DNA of 64,000 bases from Rhizobium sp. 11515TR. Lineage in GTDB: Bacteria; Pseudomonadota; Alphaproteobacteria; Rhizobiales; Rhizobiaceae. Each line of letters starts with the position of its first letter. Position 1 is the first letter of the stretch. The position numbers and the translations under genes are program-made. Below the pieces are notes generated by a model. That model was given only the letters and a program-made list of their open reading frames with translations. It did no database searches and was not told the origin of the DNA. Location: the NCBI RefSeq assembly GCF_002277895.1, contig NZ_CP023000.1, forward strand, positions 744,001 through 808,000, written 5' to 3'. Of this stretch, positions 42,251-52,399 are shown piece after piece.

Positions 42251-43560
42251 CGCGATATTCCTTTTTCAGCCGTAGCAGCGGTCCCCATCGGGGTTCGCCG
42301 CATTCTCCAGCCGAAGCGCAGGAGAAACTGCAGGCCGGCGAGCCAGCCCTCTACTTCGGCCGCCAAAATTCCGAGCCTGCCCGGAGGCCCTTCGAAAAGC
42401 GCCTTGACGAAGGTCTTGGCAAAATAGACCGGCAGCTGCTTGCCGATACGCACGATGTTTCCGTGATCGCCGAAATTGTCGTATTGCGTCACAAGGGCCG
42501 CAACGTGGCCCTTCATATAGGCTTTGATCTGCCGCTTGAGGCCCGGCCAGTCGCTGCGATGGTGGTGGAAGACTACAGCCCGGGGTTCATAGAGGCATAC
42601 GCCGCCGGCCGCCAGCAGCCGGTACCAAAGCTCCGAATCTTCAGAGCATCCCGCCGCCCCCGCGCCAAGACGTTCGTCGAAGAGGCCAACGCGCTCGAAT
42701 ACGGAGCGTCGAAAGGCCATGTTGGCGCCGGCGCCGATCTTCCAGACATGCGCTCCGCTCGGCCGCGTCTCCTCGAAGAAACGCCTGTCGAAGGTGAGCG
42801 GCACGAAGGTCGAGCCGAAGCCGCCCATGGTGAACTGAAAGGAGCATTGTGCCGCCGTATCGAGACGCGCAGGCAGCACGAGACCGGTAAACGCCTCGAT
42901 GACATTCCGTTCCGCAAAGGCACGCGCGATCTCCGCGGTCCAGCCCGGATGGGCTTCCACGTCGTCATCGGTGAAAGCGACGATATCAAACTGGCTCGTT
43001 TGAATCCCGGTGTTCCGGGCTCGGCTTAGACCGGCATGAGGCTCGTGGACATAGCGAAAATCAGGAAATTGCCCGCAGATGTCCCTAGCGTTCCCGTCTT
43101 CGGAGTTGTCGACGATGACGACCTCGCCCGGAGCGCTGCGTTGCGCCGCAAGGCTGACCAGGCATTTGCTCAGCGCCGGACCGCGATCGCGGGTGCAGAC
43201 GATCACGGAGACATCCTGCGCCGAAGCCGAGGATGGAATTGCGATCGCATCGAGCGTCTCTACCAGATTCTCCGATTCAATCGCGGCCTCCAGCGAGAGC
43301 GCGGGCTTGGGCTGTCCTTCATAGGTGGCACGCAGGGGTGCACCCAGCCCGATGCTGCGCGCTTGGAGCTGTGCGGCCGCATGTTCGGCAGCAAGCTGGC
43401 GCAATTGGGAGGCTCCGTAAGGTAGCTCGTCCTCCAGGGATGCCCGTGCCCCGAGCGGCAGGTCCTTCCACCAGAAGATCGACAATGCGGGCGCGCGAGC
43501 GCTACCGATATCCGCGGCCGCAAGATCCACATGCCTCACCTCAAAACGTTCTGTCGTCAT
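42247..43560 (-). CDS. glycosyltransferase family 2, long N-terminal extension
   Basis: The 437-residue protein has a GT-A domain from about residue 115: VSVIVCTRDRGPALSKCL, VVIVDNSEDGNARD, GLSRARNTGI, and the DxD-like metal site AFTDDDVEAHPGW. CSEDSELWYRLL supplies the conserved ED motif. The first 110 residues (WWKDLPLGARASLEDELPYG) are shared in general character with the next gene's N-terminus and are of unknown function. A hydrophobic or amphipathic C-terminus follows. It overlaps both neighbours by ATGA. Confidence 0.87.
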   Translation of the reverse strand: MTTERFEVRHVDLAAADIGSARAPALSIFWWKDLPLGARASLEDELPYGASQLRQLAAEHAAAQLQARSIGLGAPLRATYEGQPKPALSLEAAIESENLVETLDAIAIPSSASAQDVSVIVCTRDRGPALSKCLVSLAAQRSAPGEVVIVDNSEDGNARDICGQFPDFRYVHEPHAGLSRARNTGIQTSQFDIVAFTDDDVEAHPGWTAEIARAFAERNVIEAFTGLVLPARLDTAAQCSFQFTMGGFGSTFVPLTFDRRFFEETRPSGAHVWKIGAGANMAFRRSVFERVGLFDERLGAGAAGCSEDSELWYRLLAAGGVCLYEPRAVVFHHHRSDWPGLKRQIKAYMKGHVAALVTQYDNFGDHGNIVRIGKQLPVYFAKTFVKALFEGPPGRLGILAAEVEGWLAGLQFLLRFGWRMRRTPMGTAATAEKGISR

Positions 43561-44780
43561 GAGTTGCGCTCCCTGATCGACCTGATACGGGCGCGCGAGC
43601 GATCGTATTCACCGGCAAGGCCGTAGATCCCGCCCCAAAGCTCCGCGATACCGAACCGCAGCTCATGGCCGCGCAGCCGCCTCGCAGCGCGGGCAAGCGC
43701 CTTCAACTGGTCGAAGAACCACCAGCGGACCATGGCGCGATGGCGCGCGCGCATCACGCTGTCGGTGCGATAGCTCTTGACGAGAAAGGCCATCATGCCG
43801 AGACCCCAGGTCCAGTATTGCCGCCTGAGCTGCGGAATTGTTTCGCGGTGCTCGTGATAAACCGCATATTCCGGCTCATAGATCATCGGGCGTCCGGAGC
43901 GCAGGACGCGGTAAAAGATATCGAGATCCCCGCCTCCGGGCAGCGGCGCTCCCGTATCGAGCGCCTCGTCGAAACCGCCGAGCTCCATCAGCAATGCGCG
44001 GTCGAAGGCCATGTTGCAGCCGGCGCCGAGAATGCCGGCACCGACGGGATGAAGCGGATTGTCGAAACGCGCCTTGTGAAACTCCCGTCGCGCAAAGCCG
44101 CGGCCGAACCCTCCACGTCGCTCGAAAAAGATCTGTGCCTCGGTGTCGAGACGAAACGGCAGCACGAGGCCGGTGAAACCGCCGACGCCAGGGTTGTCGC
44201 GGCACGCCTTGGCAAGGCCTGCAAGCCAATTGCGGTCCACCACGACATCATCGTCCAGATAGGCGATGATATCGCCCCAGGCCGCGTGAAGGGCAGCATT
44301 TCGGGCGAAATCCAGCCCAGCCTTCGGTTCGAAAACGTAGCGGATATCGCGGAAACTCTCGACGGCCTCGCGCGTGGCCGTATCCACCGAGGCATTGTCG
44401 ACCACGATGATTTCGACGAACCGGAAGGGAGATTCATGCCGAACCTGATCGAGCGAGCGCAGCAACCGGGAGAGACGTTGTGCACGATCCTTGGTGCAAA
44501 TGGCGATGCTGAGACTGGGCAGCGTCGCCTCGTTCGCGGGCAAGCGCGCCCTCAGCTCCTCCTCCAGCTTTGCAACGAGGATGCGTTCTGCAAATCGCTT
44601 ATCGGCAAGGGCTTTCAGGCTCTCGGCCGACAGCACGGAGCCGGCGGACCGCTCGATCATTTCAAATGCGATCAGCTGGCCCTGCCATCGTGCGATCAAG
44701 CCGATACCGGTCTGCTCAGCCGAGAGTTCGATAGGCGCCAGGGGCTCCGACAACTCAATATCAATAAGCTTGTAACTCAT
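43557..44780 (-). CDS. glycosyltransferase family 2
   Basis: The 407-residue GT-A protein has LSIAICTKDRAQRLSRLL, EIIVVDNASVDTATRE, GLDFARNAALHAAWGDIIAY, LDDDVVVDRNW (metal site) and GGGDLDIFYRVL (ED-like motif). The start at 44780 has GGAG upstream and overlaps the exporter gene by 20 bases; the frame is open to 44861 inside that gene. Its ~90-residue N-terminal extension resembles that of the neighbouring GT2, suggesting a shared origin. Confidence 0.85.
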   Translation of the reverse strand: MSYKLIDIELSEPLAPIELSAEQTGIGLIARWQGQLIAFEMIERSAGSVLSAESLKALADKRFAERILVAKLEEELRARLPANEATLPSLSIAICTKDRAQRLSRLLRSLDQVRHESPFRFVEIIVVDNASVDTATREAVESFRDIRYVFEPKAGLDFARNAALHAAWGDIIAYLDDDVVVDRNWLAGLAKACRDNPGVGGFTGLVLPFRLDTEAQIFFERRGGFGRGFARREFHKARFDNPLHPVGAGILGAGCNMAFDRALLMELGGFDEALDTGAPLPGGGDLDIFYRVLRSGRPMIYEPEYAVYHEHRETIPQLRRQYWTWGLGMMAFLVKSYRTDSVMRARHRAMVRWWFFDQLKALARAARRLRGHELRFGIAELWGGIYGLAGEYDRSRARIRSIRERNS

Positions 44781-46584
44781 CACCCAACTCCCGTCCGCTG
44801 CGACGGCCATGCTGAAATTCGTGGAGCCTGGAAAAATGTCCCTGCCGTTTGAAGAGCTCATCCGGCGAACCGGCCTCGACCACCCGACCCTTTGTCATAA
44901 CGATGATCTGATCGGCGGCCAGAATGGTCGAAAGCCGGTGAGCGATCACGACAACGGTGCGGTTGTGTGAGTACGCGTCGAGCGCCAGCTGAAACGCCTG
45001 TTCGGTTTCGGCGTCGAGCGCGTTCGTCGCCTCATCCAGGAGCAGAATATCGGGATTTCGAAGGATCGTTCGCGCGAGCGCAACGCGCTGCCTTTGCCCG
45101 CCCGACAGGCGCATTCCCTGATCGCCGATCCGTGTCTCGTAGCCATCCGGAAGCAGGCGGATGAAATCGTCCGCCTTGGCGATTTCGGCAGCCTTGCGGA
45201 TCTCAGCCGGCCCGGCCGCCAGATCACCATAGGCGATGTTGGCTGCAATCGTGTCGTTGAAGAGACGGACCTCCTGCGACATCAGAGACAGGCGCTTGCG
45301 CCAGCTGCGAAGATCGAATTCGGAAAGGGGCATACCGTCTGCGACGATCGTACCGGATGTCGGATCCATGAAGCGAAAGAGCAGCGCCATCACTGTGGAC
45401 TTGCCGGCCCCCGATTCGCCCACGATCGCCGTGGTTTTGCCGGCGGGAATGCTGAAGGAGACATCCTCCAGCGCAAGCGGTTGGCCATCTGCGTAACGGA
45501 AGGAGACATTGCGGAATTCGACAGCCTTCTCGAAGGCGGGCGCCTGCACGTGCCCCTGCGAGAGAAAAGGCTTCTCCGTTGTGCGGAGGAAGTCATCGAC
45601 ATCGTCGATGCTGCCGGCGAGGCCGTCGAGCGCGATCTTCGATTGCAGCAACTCCCGCGTTGGGCCTTGCAGGCGATATAGCAGCGACAGAAACGCGGCG
45701 AGCGCCGCGATGCCCAGGCCCACCGATTGAGCGACGAGGACGAGCGCGCCGATCAGGATTGTAATAGAGATTTCCGAGACAGGTCCCGGTGTCGCCCACA
45801 GCATATCGAGCTTCAGAAGGCGCCGCCGAACATTGTCGGAAGTCTTCCGGAAGCGATTGCGTTCATAGTCTTCCTGGGCGAAAGCGCGGATCAATTGTAG
45901 CGCGTTGATGCTCTCCCACATCCTCAAGCCGAACTGCTTGTTTTCCTCGACGACGGCCTTGCCAGTCTCGTCCGCGCGCCGCGTGGCCAGGCGAATGGCC
46001 ATGGCGCCCATGAGCAGGAATATCATCGAGAAGAAGGTCAGCCTGATGGAAATCAGCAGCATCAGCAACATGAAGACGGCGAAGGTGCAGAAGCAGATCA
46101 TCAAACGATAAGCAAGGCTTAGGGCCTGACTGACTTTCCAGGTGTTGTTGGCGATCGTCGTGATGATATCGGAGCGCTTGTTTTCCACCCTGTAGTCGAT
46201 GCACGAGCTTATCGTCTGATCAAAGACCCTTGCTCTTAGCCGATGCGCAACGAGACCATCGATGTACCGGGTCACCCAGATATTGACGAGATGGACGGCA
46301 TTCTTCAGAAGAATGCTGACGCAAAGCACGCCCACCAGGAATGCCGTCAAATGGCTCTGTGGAACGGGCGCGAGCAGCCGGTCGAAAATTCCTTGCCATT
46401 CTCCCTGCTGCGCCGCTACGGCGCCGAGACTCTGAATGAGGGGAATGAAGAGAAAGAGGCCTGTCCCCTCGAGAACCGCAGCGGCCAAGCCGAGCCCGAT
46501 GATGGTCGGTCCTGCCCAGGCAGGCGCCTCCGCCAGGCGGAAGAGCCGTTGCAGCCGCGGGAGGAACGAACTGCCCGGCCTCAC
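44761..46584 (-). CDS. ABC exporter with fused membrane and ATPase domains (MsbA/PglK type)
   Basis: The 607-residue half-transporter has about six membrane helices (residues 20-320) followed by an ATPase: Walker A VGESGAGKST, Q-loop MSQEVRLFN, signature MRLSGGQRQRVALARTI, Walker B ILLLDEATNALD and H-loop VIAHRL. A GTG start at 46584 overlaps the preceding stop (GTGA) and gives the family's normal length; the ATG at 46680 would force a 100-base overlap. Placed among glycosyltransferases, it is a candidate flippase for a lipid-linked glycan, since no Wzx-like gene is present. Confidence 0.88.
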   Translation of the reverse strand: MRPGSSFLPRLQRLFRLAEAPAWAGPTIIGLGLAAAVLEGTGLFLFIPLIQSLGAVAAQQGEWQGIFDRLLAPVPQSHLTAFLVGVLCVSILLKNAVHLVNIWVTRYIDGLVAHRLRARVFDQTISSCIDYRVENKRSDIITTIANNTWKVSQALSLAYRLMICFCTFAVFMLLMLLISIRLTFFSMIFLLMGAMAIRLATRRADETGKAVVEENKQFGLRMWESINALQLIRAFAQEDYERNRFRKTSDNVRRRLLKLDMLWATPGPVSEISITILIGALVLVAQSVGLGIAALAAFLSLLYRLQGPTRELLQSKIALDGLAGSIDDVDDFLRTTEKPFLSQGHVQAPAFEKAVEFRNVSFRYADGQPLALEDVSFSIPAGKTTAIVGESGAGKSTVMALLFRFMDPTSGTIVADGMPLSEFDLRSWRKRLSLMSQEVRLFNDTIAANIAYGDLAAGPAEIRKAAEIAKADDFIRLLPDGYETRIGDQGMRLSGGQRQRVALARTILRNPDILLLDEATNALDAETEQAFQLALDAYSHNRTVVVIAHRLSTILAADQIIVMTKGRVVEAGSPDELFKRQGHFSRLHEFQHGRRSGRELGDELQAY

Positions 46585-47582
46585 GGGATCGTCTCCATAT
46601 AGAGCGGCCGCAACTCCGCGTTTCTTTGCAACCCCCGCAAACGGGCCTTGAGCCAATCGGGAACCAGCCTGGCGCGGCAATATACGTCCAGTATGTTCGG
46701 CAGGCTCGAAATCGCCAGACGCGGCTCCAATGCCAGAAATCGCCTCAACAAATCACAGCCATCGAAAAGCCGGCCGCTGACAAAAGCTCTGACAACCAGC
46801 CAATGGATCATATCGACCAGATGGGCGTCGAGATCGCTGCCATACTGCGGATATTTTTCACGATACTCGGCGAGGACGATTTCGCATGAAGAGAGCATCC
46901 GCCTCACGTCGCTCGACATGTTCGTGTTCGTCATGCGGTAGCCGATCAAGTGCTGCGGTATGACGCGGAATTCGTAATTCTCCGCAATTCTGAGGCAGAT
47001 CAAAAGATCCTCGCAACCCTGCGCGTTGCGTGCCCTTAAGGATGGGTCGAACTGCCCGGCGTCTTCGAATGCTGAACGACGCATGAGCATCGAACTGCCG
47101 TTGCCGACGAAATTGTTTCTGCACATGCGCTGCAGCACATGCCCTTCATGGCTTGGCCGGTTATGCAGGGAAAACACGCGGCTATGTTCGTCGATGAGCG
47201 CATACCAGCAATAGGCCAATCCAACCGACGGCCCGCCCATATCAAGCGCTTGCCACTGAAGGGCGATCTTTGACGGAGCCCATAAATCGTCGGCATCGAT
47301 AAATGCGAGAAATTCGGCGTCGGTCGCAGCCGCACCATTGTTACGCGCGACGGCGACACCGCTATTGGCCTGCCGAAGGATCCGGATTCGCGGATCCTGC
47401 CTCGCATATTCAGCCACGATCGATAATGATCGATCCGAAGAACCATCATCGACAATGATGATATCGAGCTCCTGATGCGTCTGGCGACAGATGCTGGCAA
47501 GGGTCGCACCGATCGTTCGTTCGGCGTTGAACATCGGTACGACGACTGCAACCGTGGTACTTCGCTTAGCTCCCACAGCCAT
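46581..47582 (-). CDS. glycosyltransferase family 2 (first gene of leftward operon)
   Basis: The 333-residue GT-A protein has VAVVVPMFNAERTIGATLAS, DIIIVDDGSSDRSL, GVAVARNNGAAATDAEFLAF, and IDADDLWAPSKI with the DxD motif. ATG 47582 has AGGTGG upstream and begins just before the first strand. The small ORF at 47691-47566 runs over this start, so translation is probably coupled. It opens the six-gene operon driven by leader copy B. Confidence 0.88.
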   Translation of the reverse strand: MAVGAKRSTTVAVVVPMFNAERTIGATLASICRQTHQELDIIIVDDGSSDRSLSIVAEYARQDPRIRILRQANSGVAVARNNGAAATDAEFLAFIDADDLWAPSKIALQWQALDMGGPSVGLAYCWYALIDEHSRVFSLHNRPSHEGHVLQRMCRNNFVGNGSSMLMRRSAFEDAGQFDPSLRARNAQGCEDLLICLRIAENYEFRVIPQHLIGYRMTNTNMSSDVRRMLSSCEIVLAEYREKYPQYGSDLDAHLVDMIHWLVVRAFVSGRLFDGCDLLRRFLALEPRLAISSLPNILDVYCRARLVPDWLKARLRGLQRNAELRPLYMETIP

Positions 47583-47691
47583 TGCCACCTTTGGCGACGA
47601 AGTCAACGAACCCGAGGATACTGCTGTCGACGAAAGCTGCGGCACATGCCGGAGCTGGGATGCCGCTTTCACGGGCGCCGTTCATATTCAT
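47566..47691 (-). CDS. small leader ORF B (41 residues)
   Basis: The frame starts MNMNGARESGIPAPACAAAF, preceded by GGAGAG, and ends at 47566, inside the glycosyltransferase gene whose ATG is at 47582. The N-terminal 18 residues match the small ORF at 38234; the tail VDSSILGFVDFVAKGGNGCG does not. The overlap with the next start suggests translational coupling. No known family was recognised. Conservation of the amino acids as well as the DNA argues for real translation. Confidence 0.55.
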   Translation of the reverse strand: MNMNGARESGIPAPACAAAFVDSSILGFVDFVAKGGNGCGS

Positions 47692-47847
47692 CGATCTCTC
47701 CGCATGCACTACGATAGCAGCCGAATATCCGCCGCTTCCCTCGCGGGAAACAACTGGCGCAAAGGTCCGGGCAATCCATGGCATTAGGACCAAAGATTGC
47801 GTCTTCGGTCCTAGGTCTGATCATAATCTAGACTTTAGTCTGATGCA
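47636..47847 (+). repeat. inverted promoter/leader repeat, copy B
   Basis: This copy is the partner of 38078-38293 in opposite orientation, so the two copies face each other across the 9.3-kb polysaccharide cluster and each drives an operon pointing inward. The match starts within the small ORF and ends with GACTTTAGTCTGATG at 47831-47845. Outside these limits the flanks are unrelated. Recombination between the copies would invert the whole cluster. Confidence 0.8.
47785..47813. promoter_or_regulatory. 29-bp dyad in leader copy B
   Basis: TAGGACCAAAGA-N5-TCTTCGGTCCTA is symmetric at 11 of 12 arm positions. It lies about 95 bases upstream of the small ORF in the direction of transcription, at the same place as the dyad in copy A. 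This is a candidate site for a shared regulator of the two convergent operons. Confidence 0.6.
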
Positions 47848-48145
47848 GATGGCTTTGTCGCCAAAATCAGCGGAACGATTGCCGGCTGCGATGGTTTTCA
47901 GCGGGACTTTTTACGTGCACTTCCAGGTGATCTCACCGCGAGGGCGGTGACTTTGCGGGTGTATACATCGCCGCCGCCCCCAACCGCTACAACCATTCCT
48001 GGAATAGGAGAATTGCTTATTCGTACCGGCGAGCAAATGATGGCATTTGGCTTGAAAAATAGCGTTGCAGCGGTTGCCTGCGCTCACCTCCGCTATACCT
48101 TGTCGATAAATATGGACGTCTGTCGTCATGGAGGAGAGCATCGTC

Positions 48146-48361
48146 ATGCCAGGTAAGCAATGGCTGATCGGTTTTGCAGATCAATCGAAGCGGCAATGCC
48201 ACGAGCAACTCCAGCGGACAATCGATGCGGCCGTGCAGGATCTCCTGCAAGATGGATCGGAACCTCAGTGCATAGCGGAAGCTCTGCTCGAAATCGCCGA
48301 CAACTATTTCGATACGGTCATCGGTGACATGGAGATGACGCCTCCGACACCATTGCATTGA
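48146..48361 (+). CDS. small hypothetical protein
   Basis: A 71-residue acidic, helical protein (GKQWLIGFADQSKRQCHEQL, then AVQDLLQDGSEPQCIAEALL). GGAGGAG at 48130-48136 stands 9 bases ahead of ATG 48146; an in-frame ATG at 48128 is less well placed. No family is recognised and there is no signal peptide or membrane segment. It stands alone between leader copy B (divergent) and the convergent ThDP enzyme gene. Confidence 0.6.
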   Translation: MPGKQWLIGFADQSKRQCHEQLQRTIDAAVQDLLQDGSEPQCIAEALLEIADNYFDTVIGDMEMTPPTPLH

Positions 48362-48400
48362 TCTGGTGCATTGATCTGGCATCGGCCGCTTCGGGTGACG

Positions 48401-50176
48401 CTAGAGGTTGTTGGCCCGCGGATTTTGTCCCACCACTTGCTCTGCATCGACGGGTACCTCGACCAGGATGGATGAGCGACCGGGGCCGTAGCTTTCGCGC
48501 ATGATCTCAGGCAGGTTGCTTAGATCCGGCATCAGCCTGCGGCTCTCCCAACCGCACGCGCGCGCCATCGCTCCAAAGTCGATGCGGTGCAGATCGCTGT
48601 GGTAGCGATCGGACGAATAGTCGGGAATGACCACGGGCAGGCCTTGCACCATGATGCCAAGCGCGCCGTTGTCCAGTACGAACAGGACGAGCCCCAAGGA
48701 TCGCGCCTCAGCCAGGCAACCGGCAATCAGGCGGAAGCAGCCATCACCCGTAAAAGCGAAGACCGCCGCGTCCGGTTTCGCAAGCTTTGCGCCGATTGCC
48801 GCGCCGAATGCTCCGCCCATTGCCGAACCGCGATAGAGCGAATGGAAGCGGACGTCCGGATGCGGGCGCTGCGTGACATATTGACGATCTTTGTAGGCAA
48901 GGCACACATCATCGAATGCGACGCTTCCCGGCCGCCAATGACGATCGAGCTCCTGATAAAATCGGGCGATATCGATCGTCCCGGCGCGTGGCGGCATGAT
49001 CTCGCGATCATTGAGATCAGCCACGAAAGCCGGTGCCGGAGGACGCGGCAGCTGAAGACCCTCGAGCCGACCTATCGCTTCGCTCAGAACCTGATCGATT
49101 GGACCTCGAACATCGAAATATTCGCCGCGCACACGATGCCGAAACTCGCCCCCAACGCTGCCGTATGGGGCGGCCAGATTGGTGAAATTCCATGTCGTAT
49201 GGGCGGGTATGTCAGAGAAATTAAGGGTATATTCGTCAGGGCAAAAGCCGAGTGTAATGACGATATCGTCAGGGCCGAGGCTTCTCCAGAGCTGCATTGC
49301 GCGATCGTTGCCGCCAAATCCCAGATAGCCGAAACCGAAGACATTGTTGCGCGCCACCGCATTCGCCCCGTTTATGCTCCAGACGATCGGTGCCTGTAAC
49401 ACCTTGCACAAACGCGTGGTGAGGACAGGCATATACGGATACATGGCCGCCTCTTCTCCAGCGAGCACGATCACTCGGCGCCCGGCCGATTGCCGCGGGA
49501 ATTCGGCGAGAAAATGGGCGAGCGACCCATGGTCGATCTTGTTCGGTTTATGAGCGTAGTCACCGCGCCAAGGCGTATGGACCGGCTCAGGCACCAACTT
49601 TCCAAGTGCCTCCGGCGGCATCAGAAGTGCGACGGGCGAGCCCTGATCGAGGTGTTGACGGGCCTCGTCAAGCTGTTCTCCGATACGTTCTGGATCGTTC
49701 AGAACGAATGTGCCTGATGGCAGTTCGGCTATCAGCTGAGCCACGACATCGGCACCGTCCGGGCTCGTGTCCTGCAACGGTGCACGATATCGCGTATCTG
49801 CCGGGCTGAGAGGAATGAGGTAGATTGCGGGAATATTGTGCAATTTCGCGTCACTCAGGCCGCAGGTCAGCAACCGCGTTGCAGCTCCCGTCGTCGCAAC
49901 GGCCGCACTGATTTTCCCGCTCGCCAGATAGTATCCCAACGGAATGAAGCCGGCGACATACTCTCCGATATTGAAGAAAACTGGAAATTCGGCATCGTCT
50001 TGGAGAGAAACCATCGGCTCGAGATGTTTGAGCAAATGGATGACCCCTCCCCCGGTGACGCCGGCATAATGACGCACATGCCAGGTCGCAAGCGTTTCGA
50101 TCAGGAATTCATATCCTGTTTTCGGTTTGACGACCTGAACATCACTCGCTGTTCCGACTGCAAGATTCACCGTCAT
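48401..50176 (-). CDS. thiamine-diphosphate-dependent enzyme (acetolactate-synthase-like)
   Basis: The 591-residue three-domain ThDP enzyme has an N-terminal Pyr domain with the glutamate in FNIGEYVAGF, a central domain (about 200-350) and a C-terminal PP domain with the ThDP motif FTGDGCFRLIAGCLAEARSL followed by VLFVLDN. SLYRGSAMGGAFGAAIGAKL leads into it. It could decarboxylate or condense a 2-keto acid. It follows the 2-isopropylmalate-synthase-like gene by 132 bases on the same strand. The GVTGGGVIHLL opening differs from true acetolactate synthases, so valine/isoleucine synthesis is unlikely. Substrate unknown. Confidence 0.85.
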   Translation of the reverse strand: MTVNLAVGTASDVQVVKPKTGYEFLIETLATWHVRHYAGVTGGGVIHLLKHLEPMVSLQDDAEFPVFFNIGEYVAGFIPLGYYLASGKISAAVATTGAATRLLTCGLSDAKLHNIPAIYLIPLSPADTRYRAPLQDTSPDGADVVAQLIAELPSGTFVLNDPERIGEQLDEARQHLDQGSPVALLMPPEALGKLVPEPVHTPWRGDYAHKPNKIDHGSLAHFLAEFPRQSAGRRVIVLAGEEAAMYPYMPVLTTRLCKVLQAPIVWSINGANAVARNNVFGFGYLGFGGNDRAMQLWRSLGPDDIVITLGFCPDEYTLNFSDIPAHTTWNFTNLAAPYGSVGGEFRHRVRGEYFDVRGPIDQVLSEAIGRLEGLQLPRPPAPAFVADLNDREIMPPRAGTIDIARFYQELDRHWRPGSVAFDDVCLAYKDRQYVTQRPHPDVRFHSLYRGSAMGGAFGAAIGAKLAKPDAAVFAFTGDGCFRLIAGCLAEARSLGLVLFVLDNGALGIMVQGLPVVIPDYSSDRYHSDLHRIDFGAMARACGWESRRLMPDLSNLPEIMRESYGPGRSSILVEVPVDAEQVVGQNPRANNL

Positions 50177-50236
50177 TGGCTCGCCTCTCCGCTATGACCT
50201 TTTCCTGAATTCAGCAATGTATTGACGTTCGTCCCC

Positions 50237-50252
50237 CGGGCCAGTCGGCCCG
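50237..50252 (-). terminator. small hairpin between the two operon genes
   Basis: CGGGCC-N4-CGGCCCG-type symmetry (6-bp stem, 4-base loop) lies in the 132-base gap between the synthase-like gene and the ThDP enzyme gene. There is no T tract. It may modulate read-through or mRNA stability. Confidence 0.35.
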
Positions 50253-50308
50253 AAGAAAGCGCGGTTCCGGCATCGAGCCGATCCCGATTACATGCTCCGA
50301 CAGCCGAT

Positions 50309-51493
<1,185 letters not shown>

Positions 51494-51555
51494 GCGACTC
51501 TCCCGATCAATTGAAGCATCGGCCTTGCCGAATTCCTAAGGCTAGCTGTATGGCA

Positions 51556-52008
51556 CTACACACAAGTCATGGATGATCGATGCCTCAGGCACATGTCATG
51601 CCTGCGGCGAAAATCCATCATCGGATGCAAGTCTCGTCGGATCTGATCCTGGCTGCCCCTGGCGTTGCCGGCATGCTGGAAACCGGCAAAGCGCTTCACG
51701 CTTGGGTCGGCATCCACGCCTGCGGCGTCGTCGAAATTGCGCAATTCTTGATATACGCGTCCCATCCAGATGCTTGGCTTTCGATCTGCTCCGATATCCG
51801 TGACCACGGGTTGCGTGGCCTTCGGAGCGGGATGCAGTGCAACATGCGTGTGATCGGAAGGGAGCTTCGTCCCCGCGAGGGTGCGGCGGGCATAGAGATG
51901 ATCGAGTTCCCAATCGGTCGGATGGCTGGCATATGGCCGTTGCGGGGCAGTCCGGGCCACCGCGATTTTCGGAGCAAAAATTTCAAAACCTGAGAATTGA
52001 ATGTCCAT
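51556..52008 (-). CDS. hypothetical protein, doubtful
   Basis: A 150-residue frame (MDIQFSGFEIFAPKIAVART, ending RHRSSMTCV) with fairly GC-rich third positions, 62 bases upstream of the synthase-like gene on the same strand. No family is recognised, no ribosome-binding site is clear, and the complementary strand is also open over 51580-51993. It may be the first gene of the operon or a non-coding frame. Its His/Arg-rich C-terminus is not suggestive of a known domain. Confidence 0.35.
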   Translation of the reverse strand: MDIQFSGFEIFAPKIAVARTAPQRPYASHPTDWELDHLYARRTLAGTKLPSDHTHVALHPAPKATQPVVTDIGADRKPSIWMGRVYQELRNFDDAAGVDADPSVKRFAGFQHAGNARGSQDQIRRDLHPMMDFRRRHDMCLRHRSSMTCV

Positions 52009-52083
52009 AGCGCACCGAATGGTTACCACGCCGAGCATGGCTGCATTCGAGGCGGCGGTATTTTAGAAAACTATGGACTATTT

Positions 52084-52350
52084 TTAGGAAATTACGGCTT
52101 TTTGCCTGGTCACCAGCACGTGTCGCCACTTTGCCACACTTGTTTCTGGCCGCCGGCATTTCACTGATATGACGAGGGATTGCACCTCCCCCGGCTGCTC
52201 TTCGGCGGCATCCCGCACTTCGATGATTACCTGCATCCGCGTGCCTATTGCCGGATCTTGTTCATGACTCGCCACCCGGGTCGTGCGCACACAAGGTACT
52301 TTCGCCAGTTTCCATGCTAGGCTGCCGCATTGATTTGGACCGAGCACCAA
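52084..52350 (-). CDS. hypothetical small ORF, doubtful
   Basis: A frame of up to 88 residues, with an internal start at MQVIIEVRDAAEEQPGEVQS that would give about 50. No family, signal peptide or clear ribosome-binding site is visible. It is divergent from the cyclase gene with a short gap. Listed because nothing else explains the region 52009-52399. Confidence 0.2.
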   Translation of the reverse strand: MVLGPNQCGSLAWKLAKVPCVRTTRVASHEQDPAIGTRMQVIIEVRDAAEEQPGEVQSLVISVKCRRPETSVAKWRHVLVTRQKAVIS

Positions 52351-52399
52351 ACTTGATCGATGATCTGCTCAAACGTTGCCGTTCGGAGGAGCTTGCGAA

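Noticed and set aside
38078..47847. Inverted repeats as ends of a composite transposon or insertion sequence
   Set aside because: No transposase, no terminal inverted repeats at the edges, no target-site duplication; the repeats coincide with promoter/leader regions of two operons.
52376..52399. Earlier TTG start for the cyclase gene
   Set aside because: The TTG has no ribosome-binding site, while GTG 52400 has GGAGGA at the right distance, located inside the longer frame.
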